64,000 nucleotides of DNA from NCBI GenBank assembly GCA_001899635.1, contig MKVQ01000016.1, positions 293,454 to 357,453 on the forward strand, in the 5' to 3' direction. Origin of the DNA: Myxococcales bacterium 68-20 (lineage in GTDB: Bacteria > Myxococcota_A > Polyangia > Polyangiales > Polyangiaceae). This document shows, in pieces, positions 57,429-64,000 of the stretch (the stretch's first letter is position 1; each line of letters starts with the position of its first letter). The notes under the pieces are model-generated. The model ran no database searches. It saw only the letters and a program-made list of their open reading frames with translations, and was not told where the DNA came from. The position numbers and the translations under genes were made by a program.

Positions 57429-58373
57429 ATGAACGCCCAGGCTCCGCGCCTATCCGTGGTCATCCCCGTCTTCAACAGCGAGGCCAGCCTGGGCATGCTG
57501 ACGGAGCGGCTCATTCCGGTGCTGGAAGAACGCGGCGCGGCCTTCGAGATCCTCTTGGTCAACGATGGGAGCGCGGACCAGAGCTGGCGTGTCGTCGAGG
57601 ACCTCGCCAAGGACCGGCCGTTCATTCGCGGGATCAACTTCATGCGGAACTACGGCCAGCACAACGCGCTGCTCTGCGGGATCCGCGCCGCCAACTATGA
57701 GGTCATCGCGACGCTCGACGACGACCTGCAGCATCCTCCCGAGGAGCTGCACAAGCTGCTTGCAGCCCTCGACACCGACGCCGACGTCGTCTACGGAACG
57801 CCGCGACTCGAACGCCACGGGCTCCTCCGTGACCTGGCGTCGAAGCTGACCAAGCTCGCGCTCCAGAGCGCCATGGGCGCGTCGACCGCGAGAAAGGTCT
57901 CGGCGTTTCGCGTACTCCGCACGCATCTCCGCGAAGCGTTCGCCGAGTACCGGAGCCCACACGTCAACGTCGACATCCTCCTCACGTGGGCGACGACGAA
58001 GTTCGCTGCCGTCGAGGTGAGCCACGATCGCCGTCCCATCGGCGCTTCGAACTATACGTTCGGGAAGCTGCTCACCCATGCCCTCAACATGATGACGGGC
58101 TTCAGCACGCTGCCACTGCAGTTCGCGAGCTGGACCGGCTTCGCGTTCACGCTCTTCGGCGTCGTCGTGCTGGCGGGCGTCGTGACCCGCTACCTCGTCT
58201 CCGGCTCGACCGTCCCGGGCTTCTCGTTCCTGGCCTCCGTCATCGCCATCTTTTCCGGGGCCCAGCTCCTCGCGCTGGGGATCATCGGCGAATACGTCGC
58301 GCGGATTCATTCCCGAAGTCTCGATCGCCCGGCCTACATCGTTCGCACGACGACGGAGCGGTCCGAGCGCTGA
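57429..58373 (+). CDS. Glycosyltransferase family 2, polyprenyl-phosphate sugar synthase-like
   Basis: A 314-residue enzyme of the DPM/ArnC/GtrB type. The N-terminal GT-A domain shows LSVVIPVFNSEASLGML, LVNDGSADQSW, the metal-binding DDDLQHPPEEL and the RPIGASNYTFGKL motif. Two C-terminal membrane helices (about 235-258 and 268-290) anchor it. Such enzymes move a sugar from a nucleotide donor to undecaprenyl phosphate, giving substrates for GT-C transferases like the several encoded nearby. Active-site residues are intact. Confidence 0.92.
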   Translation: MNAQAPRLSVVIPVFNSEASLGMLTERLIPVLEERGAAFEILLVNDGSADQSWRVVEDLAKDRPFIRGINFMRNYGQHNALLCGIRAANYEVIATLDDDLQHPPEELHKLLAALDTDADVVYGTPRLERHGLLRDLASKLTKLALQSAMGASTARKVSAFRVLRTHLREAFAEYRSPHVNVDILLTWATTKFAAVEVSHDRRPIGASNYTFGKLLTHALNMMTGFSTLPLQFASWTGFAFTLFGVVVLAGVVTRYLVSGSTVPGFSFLASVIAIFSGAQLLALGIIGEYVARIHSRSLDRPAYIVRTTTERSER

Positions 58374-58518
58374 CGCGAGCCCGCCCTCTTGCATGCGACC
58401 AACCGAGCCGATTCGGACTCGTTGCCTCTTCGTGTACGCGGCCCCGCCGGCAGGTCGGGGTATGATGGCGGGCGCCGGCACGCTCGGATTGGCGGCCCGC
58501 GGAAAGGAGAGCGTCGTC

Positions 58519-58830
58519 TTGGAGGTTCGTGAACGCATCGTCGAGCTCATCTGGGAGGCGGTTGACGCGCTGAACGAGATCCAGTCGCCGGAAGCGCGGC
58601 TCGAGAAGGATCTGGAAGCGAAGCTCTTCGGTAAGGGCGGGAGGATCGACTCGCTCGGCCTCGTACAGCTCATCAGCGAGATCGAGACGAAGCTCGAAGA
58701 TCACTTCGGTGTCGTCGTAGCCCTCGCTGACGAGCGAGCAATGTCCCAGACCCGGAGCCCCTTTCGAACGTTCGCCACCCTGGCGGACTACGCATCCAGT
58801 CTGGTGATGGAGGCGAAGAAGGGTGGCTGA
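58519..58830 (+). CDS. Acyl carrier protein
   Basis: A 103-residue ACP. The phosphopantetheine attachment serine is S45 in GGRIDSLGLVQLI, which fits the DSL signature, and flanking helices match the four-helix ACP fold. It is not the fatty-acid AcpP type but the shorter, more divergent kind found in glycan and natural-product clusters. Start TTG 58519 has AAAGGAGAG upstream; the longer frame to 58393 includes non-conserved sequence. The SDR gene starts inside its last codons (8-base overlap), so they are translationally coupled. Confidence 0.88.
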   Translation: MEVRERIVELIWEAVDALNEIQSPEARLEKDLEAKLFGKGGRIDSLGLVQLISEIETKLEDHFGVVVALADERAMSQTRSPFRTFATLADYASSLVMEAKKGG

Positions 58831-59530
58831 GGCTCGTGTTGCACTCATCACCGGCACGAGCCGTGGGATCGGACGTGGCCTCGCCGAGTACTTTCTGGCC
58901 GAAGGCATGACCGTGATTGGCTGCGGTAGGCGTGCCCCCGATCCCCCGCTCGGTGAAGGCTATACGCACCATTGTCTCGACGTCGCGGACGAGGCGGCGG
59001 TGAAGGGCCTCTTTCGAGCGCTCCGGCAACAGCACGGCCGCCTCGACGTGCTGATCAACAACGCGGGCGTCGCAGGGATGAACCACCTGTTGCTCACGCC
59101 GATACCCCAGGTAGAGCGCATGCTCGCGACAAACGTGACGGGGACGTTTCTCTTTTGCCGCGAGGCTGCCAAGTTGATGCAGCGCGCGGGTCGTGGCCGC
59201 ATCGTGAACCTTACGACGGTCGCCACTCCTTTGCGGCTCGCTGGTGAGGCGATCTACGCCTCATCCAAGGCCGCCGTCGAGAGCCTCACGCGGATACTCG
59301 CTCACGAGCTTGGTCCCTTCGGGATCACGGTGAACGCCATCGGACCGACGCCGATCCCGACCGCGCTCACCGCCGGGGTTCCGGAGGAAAAGCTCCAAGA
59401 GCTGACGAAGCGTCAGGCGATTCGACGCACGGCCACGCTCGATGACGTCGCCAACGTCGTCAAGTTCTTCATCAGTCCTGCGAGCGACTTCATCACGGGG
59501 CAGGTGATCTACCTCGGAGGAATCTCCTGA
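58823..59530 (+). CDS. Short-chain dehydrogenase/reductase, FabG-like
   Basis: A 235-residue NAD(P)-dependent oxidoreductase. The cofactor site is TGTSRGIGRG (residues 10-19), then INNAGVAG, and the catalytic YASSK. The serine of the triad, normally in NISS, reads NLTT here, a conservative Thr substitution. The most likely job is reducing a 3-oxoacyl group held on the neighbouring ACP. Start is GTG 58823. The ligase gene follows with no gap after the stop. Confidence 0.9.
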   Translation: MAEARVALITGTSRGIGRGLAEYFLAEGMTVIGCGRRAPDPPLGEGYTHHCLDVADEAAVKGLFRALRQQHGRLDVLINNAGVAGMNHLLLTPIPQVERMLATNVTGTFLFCREAAKLMQRAGRGRIVNLTTVATPLRLAGEAIYASSKAAVESLTRILAHELGPFGITVNAIGPTPIPTALTAGVPEEKLQELTKRQAIRRTATLDDVANVVKFFISPASDFITGQVIYLGGIS

Positions 59531-60874
59531 ATGAAGATCGACTTCCTCGATCGAGTCTTCGCCGAGGCGGAGTCGAAGGACGCCATCATCTGGCGCGATC
59601 AGAGCTATTCGTATCGCTGGCTCCGCGATGCCATCACGGCCGCCGACGAAGCGCTGGCCGCAGCGTCGGTCACCGCGGGTAGCGTCGTCATGATCGAGGG
59701 CGACTTCTCGCCCCGGGCCGTGGCCACACTTCTCGCGGCCATCAAACGCGACTGCATCGTTGCGCCGTTCAGCAACACCGGCGAGGAGCGTCGCGGATTC
59801 TTCACGGAGATGGCGGAGATCGAGCAGGTGGTGACCGTCTCGATGGACGACCGGATCTCCGTCGAGAAGACCGGACGAACGGCCGCGCACGCACACTATG
59901 CGGAGCTTCGCCGGCGTGGTCATCCCGGGATCGTCCTCTTTTCTTCGGGATCGTCGGGCACGCCAAAAGGCTCGGTCAACGACCTGGTCCCGTGGTTGAA
60001 GAAGTTCGACGTTCGCCGCCAGGTGCTGCGAACGATCTCCTTCCTCCTGTTCGATCACATCGGCGGCTTCAACACCCTCCTCTATTGCCTGTCGAATGGG
60101 GGATGCGTGATCACGGTCGACGAGCGATCTCCGGACGCCGTCCTCGGCGCGGTCGAACGCCATCGCGTCGAGCTGCTCCCGACATCACCGACCTTCATCA
60201 ACCTGATCCTGCTCTCGGAGGCACATCAGCGTCACGATCTGTCGTCGCTCAAGCTCGTGACCTATGGAACCGAGCCGATGCCGGAGCGCACACTGCTCCG
60301 CTTCCACGAGGTATTGCCGCAGGTCCAGCTCCTCCAAACCTACGGATTGTCCGAGGTCGGGATCCTGCGTTCCAAGTCCCGCTCCTCCGATTCCCTCTGG
60401 GTCCGAGTCGGAGGTGAAGGTTACGAGACTCGCGTCGTCGATGGGATGTTCCAGATCCGCTCTGCATCGGCCATGCTCGGATATCTGAATGCTCCATCTC
60501 CGTTCACCGAGGACGGATGGTTCATGACCGGCGATCGCGTCGACGTCGACGGCGAGTACGTGCGCTTTCTCGGTCGGGCATCCGAGCAGATCAACGTCGG
60601 TGGAGAGAAGGTCTATCCGGCCGAGGTGGAGAACGTGATCCTCGAGCTCGAGACGGTCGCCGAGGTGACGGTCTACGGCGAGAAGCACGCGATCGTCGGC
60701 GAAGTCGTCATTGCATGCGTCCGCCCGTTGAGTCCCGAGACGGACTCGAAGGCGCTCGTAGCGGCGGTGAAGAAGCACTGCGCCGCTCGCCTGGCCCGCT
60801 ACAAGGTCCCGGTGAAGGTCGAGATCACGAACGAGGCCCTCTACACCGGGCGGTTCAAGAAGCGGCGCGGGTAG
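59531..60874 (+). CDS. AMP-forming acyl-CoA/acyl-ACP ligase
   Basis: A 447-residue adenylate-forming enzyme, shorter than the usual 500-550. The P-loop is LFSSGSSGTPKGS, the A5 motif QTYGLSEVG, and the A8 hinge RFLGRASEQINVGGEKVYP. The tail GRFKKR supplies the lysine of the last motif. It activates a carboxylic acid as acyl-AMP and passes it to CoA or a carrier protein, here plausibly the ACP two genes upstream. Start ATG 59531 directly follows the SDR stop. Confidence 0.9.
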   Translation: MKIDFLDRVFAEAESKDAIIWRDQSYSYRWLRDAITAADEALAAASVTAGSVVMIEGDFSPRAVATLLAAIKRDCIVAPFSNTGEERRGFFTEMAEIEQVVTVSMDDRISVEKTGRTAAHAHYAELRRRGHPGIVLFSSGSSGTPKGSVNDLVPWLKKFDVRRQVLRTISFLLFDHIGGFNTLLYCLSNGGCVITVDERSPDAVLGAVERHRVELLPTSPTFINLILLSEAHQRHDLSSLKLVTYGTEPMPERTLLRFHEVLPQVQLLQTYGLSEVGILRSKSRSSDSLWVRVGGEGYETRVVDGMFQIRSASAMLGYLNAPSPFTEDGWFMTGDRVDVDGEYVRFLGRASEQINVGGEKVYPAEVENVILELETVAEVTVYGEKHAIVGEVVIACVRPLSPETDSKALVAAVKKHCAARLARYKVPVKVEITNEALYTGRFKKRRG

Positions 60875-60878
60875 CGGA

Positions 60879-61394
60879 GTGGAGATCGCGCGCTTCGGTA
60901 TCCGTCTCGTTCCGATCGGCGACGCCGATCTGGAGCAGGTTCGCACATGGCGGAACCTTCCCCAGATCCGCGAGCAGATGGTCTTTCGTGACCTGATCAC
61001 GCCCGAGATGCAGCGCGCCTGGTTCGCGGCGCTCGACAAGGCGAAGAACCTTTATTGGATCATCGAAGCGGCCGGGGCGCGCGTCGGCGTCATTCACCTC
61101 AAGGACATCGATCTCGAGCTCAAGAGCGCTGAATGGGGAATCTATATCGTGGACGAGGAGCGCGGCGCGATGGCCGTGCTCAAGAGCGCCATCGCCCTCT
61201 TCGACGTGGCGTTCGACGAGCTCGGGCTCGAGCGCATCCGGGCGACTGTCCTTCCGACGAACGATCGAGCGATCCGGATGAACGTCGCGCTCGGGATGAG
61301 TGCGGTCGAGAGCACGACGACGGCACTGCAGTACGAGGTGACCCCTGAACGTTACCGTGCCGCACGACCTCGGTTCAGAGCAGTCCTCCGCTGA
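60879..61394 (+). CDS. GNAT-family N-acyltransferase, PseH-like
   Basis: A 171-residue acetyltransferase fold: IRLVPIGDADLEQVRTWRN at the start, then the VGVIHLKDIDLELKSAEWG strand and the pyrophosphate-binding LIFDV-like ALFDVAFDELGLERI. NDRAIRMNVALGM is the acyl-CoA site. The WRN start and the overall layout resemble PseH, which acylates a 4-amino sugar. Start is GTG 60879, four bases after the ligase stop, so all four genes belong to one transcript. The acyl group could come from the ACP of the cassette. Confidence 0.85.
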   Translation: MEIARFGIRLVPIGDADLEQVRTWRNLPQIREQMVFRDLITPEMQRAWFAALDKAKNLYWIIEAAGARVGVIHLKDIDLELKSAEWGIYIVDEERGAMAVLKSAIALFDVAFDELGLERIRATVLPTNDRAIRMNVALGMSAVESTTTALQYEVTPERYRAARPRFRAVLR

Positions 61395-61432
61395 GGCGGC
61401 TCCGTCCCCGGCGGGATGTCATCGTCCAGCGG

Positions 61433-62047
61433 TCAAGACGACTCGATCGGGTTCGTGCACTCGAGGAAGATGTGCGTGTACGGGATGCGCAGGAGATCGT
61501 GACGCACGTCGACTTTCACGTCGCGGAAGACGCGCCTGGCGAAGGCCGCGTACCCATCGGGTGGGCGCACGTGCTGCCCGCGGTCCATCGAGACGATCCA
61601 TCGGGCAAGCTTGGTTTGCTCCGGAACGTAGGCGCAGTCGAGCGTCACGAGCCGGCCCCCAGGCTTCAACGCCTGCGCCGCGAGCTCGAAGAGCTTCGTT
61701 GCCTCTGCATCGTCGAGGTGGTGCAGGATTGCGGAGGCGACCACGACATCGTAGGCGCCTGGAGCGTCGAGCGTCTGCTTGCTCACACGTTCGCAGACGA
61801 ACGTGGCGCGATCGCCAAAGCGCTTGCGGGCCGCCGCGATGTACGAGGCGCTCATGTCGAACCCGACGTACTCCGCGCCCTCGAGATACGGGACCATGCT
61901 GCCCGGGCCACAGCCGATGTCGAGGATCCGCTCGGTGCGCTTCGGCCGAATGTACTCGCTCGAGAACACACGTCGGAACGCCGGGACCCCGATGGCTTGG
62001 CCAAACAACTCGTAGACGTCGGGGATGGCTAGAACGGATCGGAGCAT
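61433..62047 (-). CDS. Class I SAM-dependent methyltransferase
   Basis: A 204-residue enzyme. SAM-binding motif I is ERILDIGCGPGSMVPYL, motif II AEYVGFDMSASYI, and the motif IV region ASAILHHLDDAEATKLF is followed by LKPGGRLVTLDCAY. The start ATG 62047 begins at LRSVLAIPDVYELFGQAIG; the longer frame is rejected. It converges with the GNAT gene. Probably modifies a sugar or lipid intermediate, but the substrate cannot be read. Confidence 0.88.
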   Translation of the reverse strand: MLRSVLAIPDVYELFGQAIGVPAFRRVFSSEYIRPKRTERILDIGCGPGSMVPYLEGAEYVGFDMSASYIAAARKRFGDRATFVCERVSKQTLDAPGAYDVVVASAILHHLDDAEATKLFELAAQALKPGGRLVTLDCAYVPEQTKLARWIVSMDRGQHVRPPDGYAAFARRVFRDVKVDVRHDLLRIPYTHIFLECTNPIESS

Positions 62048-62175
62048 CGACGCGCCGAGGATAGTCCCGGAGCACGAGGGGCGCCAACCTTTGGTCGCGC
62101 TCCTTCTCTCCACGAAATCGGCACTACAGGCGGATCAGCGAGGCCCTCGTCCGTATCGCCACTCTCGGACACGGG

Positions 62176-63000
62176 TCACGAGGGCCGGCGGGCGATCGCG
62201 ATGACGGAGGTCCCGAACGGCGCGTCTCGCCGCTTGGCGACACGCCGCGCTTCGCGACCGAGCGCCCACGTGAGGACGTCGTTCACGACGGGCACGGTGC
62301 GGAGCTCCGAGACCACCTTCTCGCGCTCGCGAGCGGCATCCCCGCCCTTGAGGCTCGCGAGGCGGCGGCCGAGCCACATCATCGGGAAGAGCAGCGAGAA
62401 GAGCTCCGTGACGTACTCGACCTGAAGCCCGGAGCGCTCGAGCGCGGCGCGGAGCCCGGCGACCTCGTAACGTCGGAAATGGCCCGAAGCCACGTCGAAG
62501 TAGCTCCAGAGGCTCTGGCGTGCCGGCACCGTGAGGAGCAGCACGCCGCCTGGCGCAAGGAGCCGGACGACCGCATCGAGCGATGCTGTCTCGTCTGGAA
62601 GATGCTCGAGGACATCGAACATCCCGACGAGCGCAAACGGGCCGGAGACCGGCGGTGCAGTGAGGTCACCCTCGACGACGCGGCAGCGGAGGCGCTTTCG
62701 CGCGATCGCCACGGCGTTTCCGAACGGCTCCATCCCCGTGACGGCGTCGGCTCCGAACACGTCGACGAGCGTACGGGTCACGTTCCCCGTGCCGCAGCCG
62801 ATCTCGAGGACGTTCGAAGGTTGCGGAAGGGACGGCTCGACCTGACGAAGGAGCGTCTCGATGACGCGCCGGCGCGCGCGAAACCAGAAATGCCGATCTT
62901 CGGCGGCAGCGATCGGTGCGAAGAACTCGGGATCGTAGCTCAGCTCGTCGACGCCCGGGACGGTGCTCGACTTGGCTTCGCGCTTGTCACTCGAACGCAT
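62176..63000 (-). CDS. Class I SAM-dependent methyltransferase (UbiG/3-O-MT-like)
   Basis: A 274-residue enzyme. SAM motif I is NVLEIGCGTGNVTRTLVD, the post-motif GMEPFGNAVAIARKRL binds the ribose, GMFDVLEHLPDE is the active-site region, and LLAPGGVLLLTVPA follows. A C-terminal extension of about 80 residues (ELFSLLFPMMWLGRRLAS) may sit at the membrane. The start overlaps the aminotransferase stop by 14 bases, so the two are co-transcribed and likely act in one pathway. Confidence 0.9.
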   Translation of the reverse strand: MRSSDKREAKSSTVPGVDELSYDPEFFAPIAAAEDRHFWFRARRRVIETLLRQVEPSLPQPSNVLEIGCGTGNVTRTLVDVFGADAVTGMEPFGNAVAIARKRLRCRVVEGDLTAPPVSGPFALVGMFDVLEHLPDETASLDAVVRLLAPGGVLLLTVPARQSLWSYFDVASGHFRRYEVAGLRAALERSGLQVEYVTELFSLLFPMMWLGRRLASLKGGDAAREREKVVSELRTVPVVNDVLTWALGREARRVAKRRDAPFGTSVIAIARRPS

Positions 63001-64000
63001 GGATCGCCTCGATGACCTTCATTTGATCGGCCTCGTCGAGATCCGCGTAGAGCGGAAGTCGCACGAGCTGGTCGCTCACACGTTCGGTCACGGGGCAGTC
63101 GCCCGCGCGCCCGCCGAAGCGGCGTCCCATGGGAGAGGTGTGGAGCGGCACGTAATGGAACGCCGCCTTCACGCCGCGTGCGTCGAGGTGCTCGATGAAG
63201 GCGGTTCGCCGCTCGAGGTTTGGCAGCAGGAGATAGAACATGTGGAACGTCTGCTCGCAGTGCGACGGCACGAGTGGCAGCCGAACGTCTCGCGCGGCCG
63301 CCCATGCGGACAACTCCTTCGCGTAACGCTCCCAGACGCGTCGTCGTCGGTTCTGGATCGCCTCGCGCGCCTCGAGCTGGGCGAGCAAGAGCGCACCGAG
63401 GACATCCGACAGAACATAGCTCGAGCCGATGTCGACCCAAGTGTACTTGTCGACCTGTCCCCGCAGGAAGCGGCTTCGGTTCGTCCCCTTCTCGCGCAAG
63501 ATCTCCGCTCTTTCGACCAACGTTGCGTCGTTGACGACGAGCGCGCCGCCCTCTCCGCACGAGAAGTTCTTCGTCTCGTGGAAGCTCTGCGTCGCGAGCC
63601 GTCCGAAAGTGCCGAGCGGTTTGCCACGCCACGTGCCGAAGAGGCCATGGGCATTGTCCTCGACGACGCTCGCCCCCGCGCGCGTTGCGATGTCGAGGAT
63701 CGCGTCCATCTCGCACCCGACGCCCGCGTAGTGCACCGGCACGATCGCCTTCGTTCGCTTCGTGACGAGCTGGTCGAGCCGACTCTCGTCCAGGTTCAAC
63801 GTGTCGGCGCGGATGTCGGCGAAGACTGGCTTCGCTCCGCGAAGTACATACGCGTTGACCGTGGAGACGAACGTGAACGACGGCACGATGACCTCGTCGT
63901 CAGGCCCCAGGTCGAGCAGCATGGCGCTCATCTCGAGTGCGTGCGTGCACGACGTCGTGAGGAGCACCCTCTCGGTGTCGAGCCCCTCTCGAAGCAGCGC
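62987..64000 (-). CDS. Sugar aminotransferase, WecE/RffA type (5' end outside window)
   Basis: A partial gene: 337 codons are inside and the frame is open at the window edge. It is a DegT/DnrJ/EryC1 PLP enzyme closely similar to E. coli WecE. Matching blocks are LLTTSCTHALEMSAMLLDL, EVIVPSFTFVSTVNAYVLRG, IVPVHYAGVGCEMD and the PLP lysine in SFHETKNFSCGEGGA. EILREKGTNRSRF, QVDKYTWVDIGSSYVLSD and FHYVPLHTSPMG follow. WecE makes dTDP-4-amino-4,6-dideoxygalactose from dTDP-4-oxo-6-deoxyglucose. The same activity is likely here and would supply the amine for the GNAT enzyme. Confidence 0.93.
   Translation of the reverse strand, partial: ALLREGLDTERVLLTTSCTHALEMSAMLLDLGPDDEVIVPSFTFVSTVNAYVLRGAKPVFADIRADTLNLDESRLDQLVTKRTKAIVPVHYAGVGCEMDAILDIATRAGASVVEDNAHGLFGTWRGKPLGTFGRLATQSFHETKNFSCGEGGALVVNDATLVERAEILREKGTNRSRFLRGQVDKYTWVDIGSSYVLSDVLGALLLAQLEAREAIQNRRRRVWERYAKELSAWAAARDVRLPLVPSHCEQTFHMFYLLLPNLERRTAFIEHLDARGVKAAFHYVPLHTSPMGRRFGGRAGDCPVTERVSDQLVRLPLYADLDEADQMKVIEAIHAFE

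Overview
The window is 64 kb of GC-rich DNA with dense gene packing, many ATGA stop/start overlaps and a few GTG/TTG starts. I infer a myxobacterium-like member of the Myxococcota, probably the Polyangia side (Labilithrix/Sorangium type). The evidence is Ser/Thr protein kinases beside two-component systems, an FHA/zinc-ribbon protein, an ECF sigma factor coupled to a FecR-like partner, lipoproteins with Ser/Gly linkers, and a family of large membrane glycosyltransferase-like proteins. No rRNA, tRNA, CRISPR array, insertion sequence, phage gene or replication origin was seen.

Region 1 (1-20.9 kb) is housekeeping and signalling. It holds a histidine kinase tail, a stand-alone NFACT-R domain protein, an NtrC-family regulator with a broken GAFTGA loop and Walker B, a diguanylate cyclase behind a sigma54-like promoter match, DnaK, a Ser/Thr kinase, a poly(A) polymerase-type nucleotidyltransferase, a DUF255 thioredoxin-fold protein, a GbsR-type regulator and a twin-FHA protein. 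It continues with a signal peptidase I homologue lacking its lysine, a CpxR/CpxA-like pair, a TPR membrane protein, a PilZ protein, the ECF sigma/FecR pair and two small proteins.

Region 2 (21-32.5 kb) is metabolism and stress. An apparent five-gene operon runs thiolase, metallo-beta-lactamase-fold hydrolase, a 75-residue unknown, an orphan FliH/SctL-type stator protein and a site-2 protease. It is followed by an M20 peptidase, a Doc-type toxin with antitoxin, purC-purS, an OmpA-family lipoprotein, a PhoB/PhoR-like pair and another lipoprotein.

Region 3 (32.5-64 kb) is mainly a cell-surface glycan region. It contains a membrane-anchored Ser/Thr kinase, an Mpo1-like protein, six large GT-C-like membrane proteins (one fused to ankyrin repeats, one with clearly lower GC), a frameshifted esterase, an FkbM methyltransferase and a GT9 heptosyltransferase-like enzyme. 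A compact ADP-heptose precursor set follows (GmhA fused to the HldE cytidylyltransferase domain, GmhB, HldE kinase domain), then a cytochrome c/copper-monooxygenase lipoprotein and a GT2 enzyme.

The region ends with a cassette of acyl carrier protein, SDR, AMP-forming ligase and GNAT, then two methyltransferases and a WecE/RffA-type sugar aminotransferase cut by the window edge. I read this cassette as a candidate route to an unusual N-acylated, possibly methylated 4-amino-4,6-dideoxyhexose. It is the most interesting system here, but the linkage of its parts is inference.
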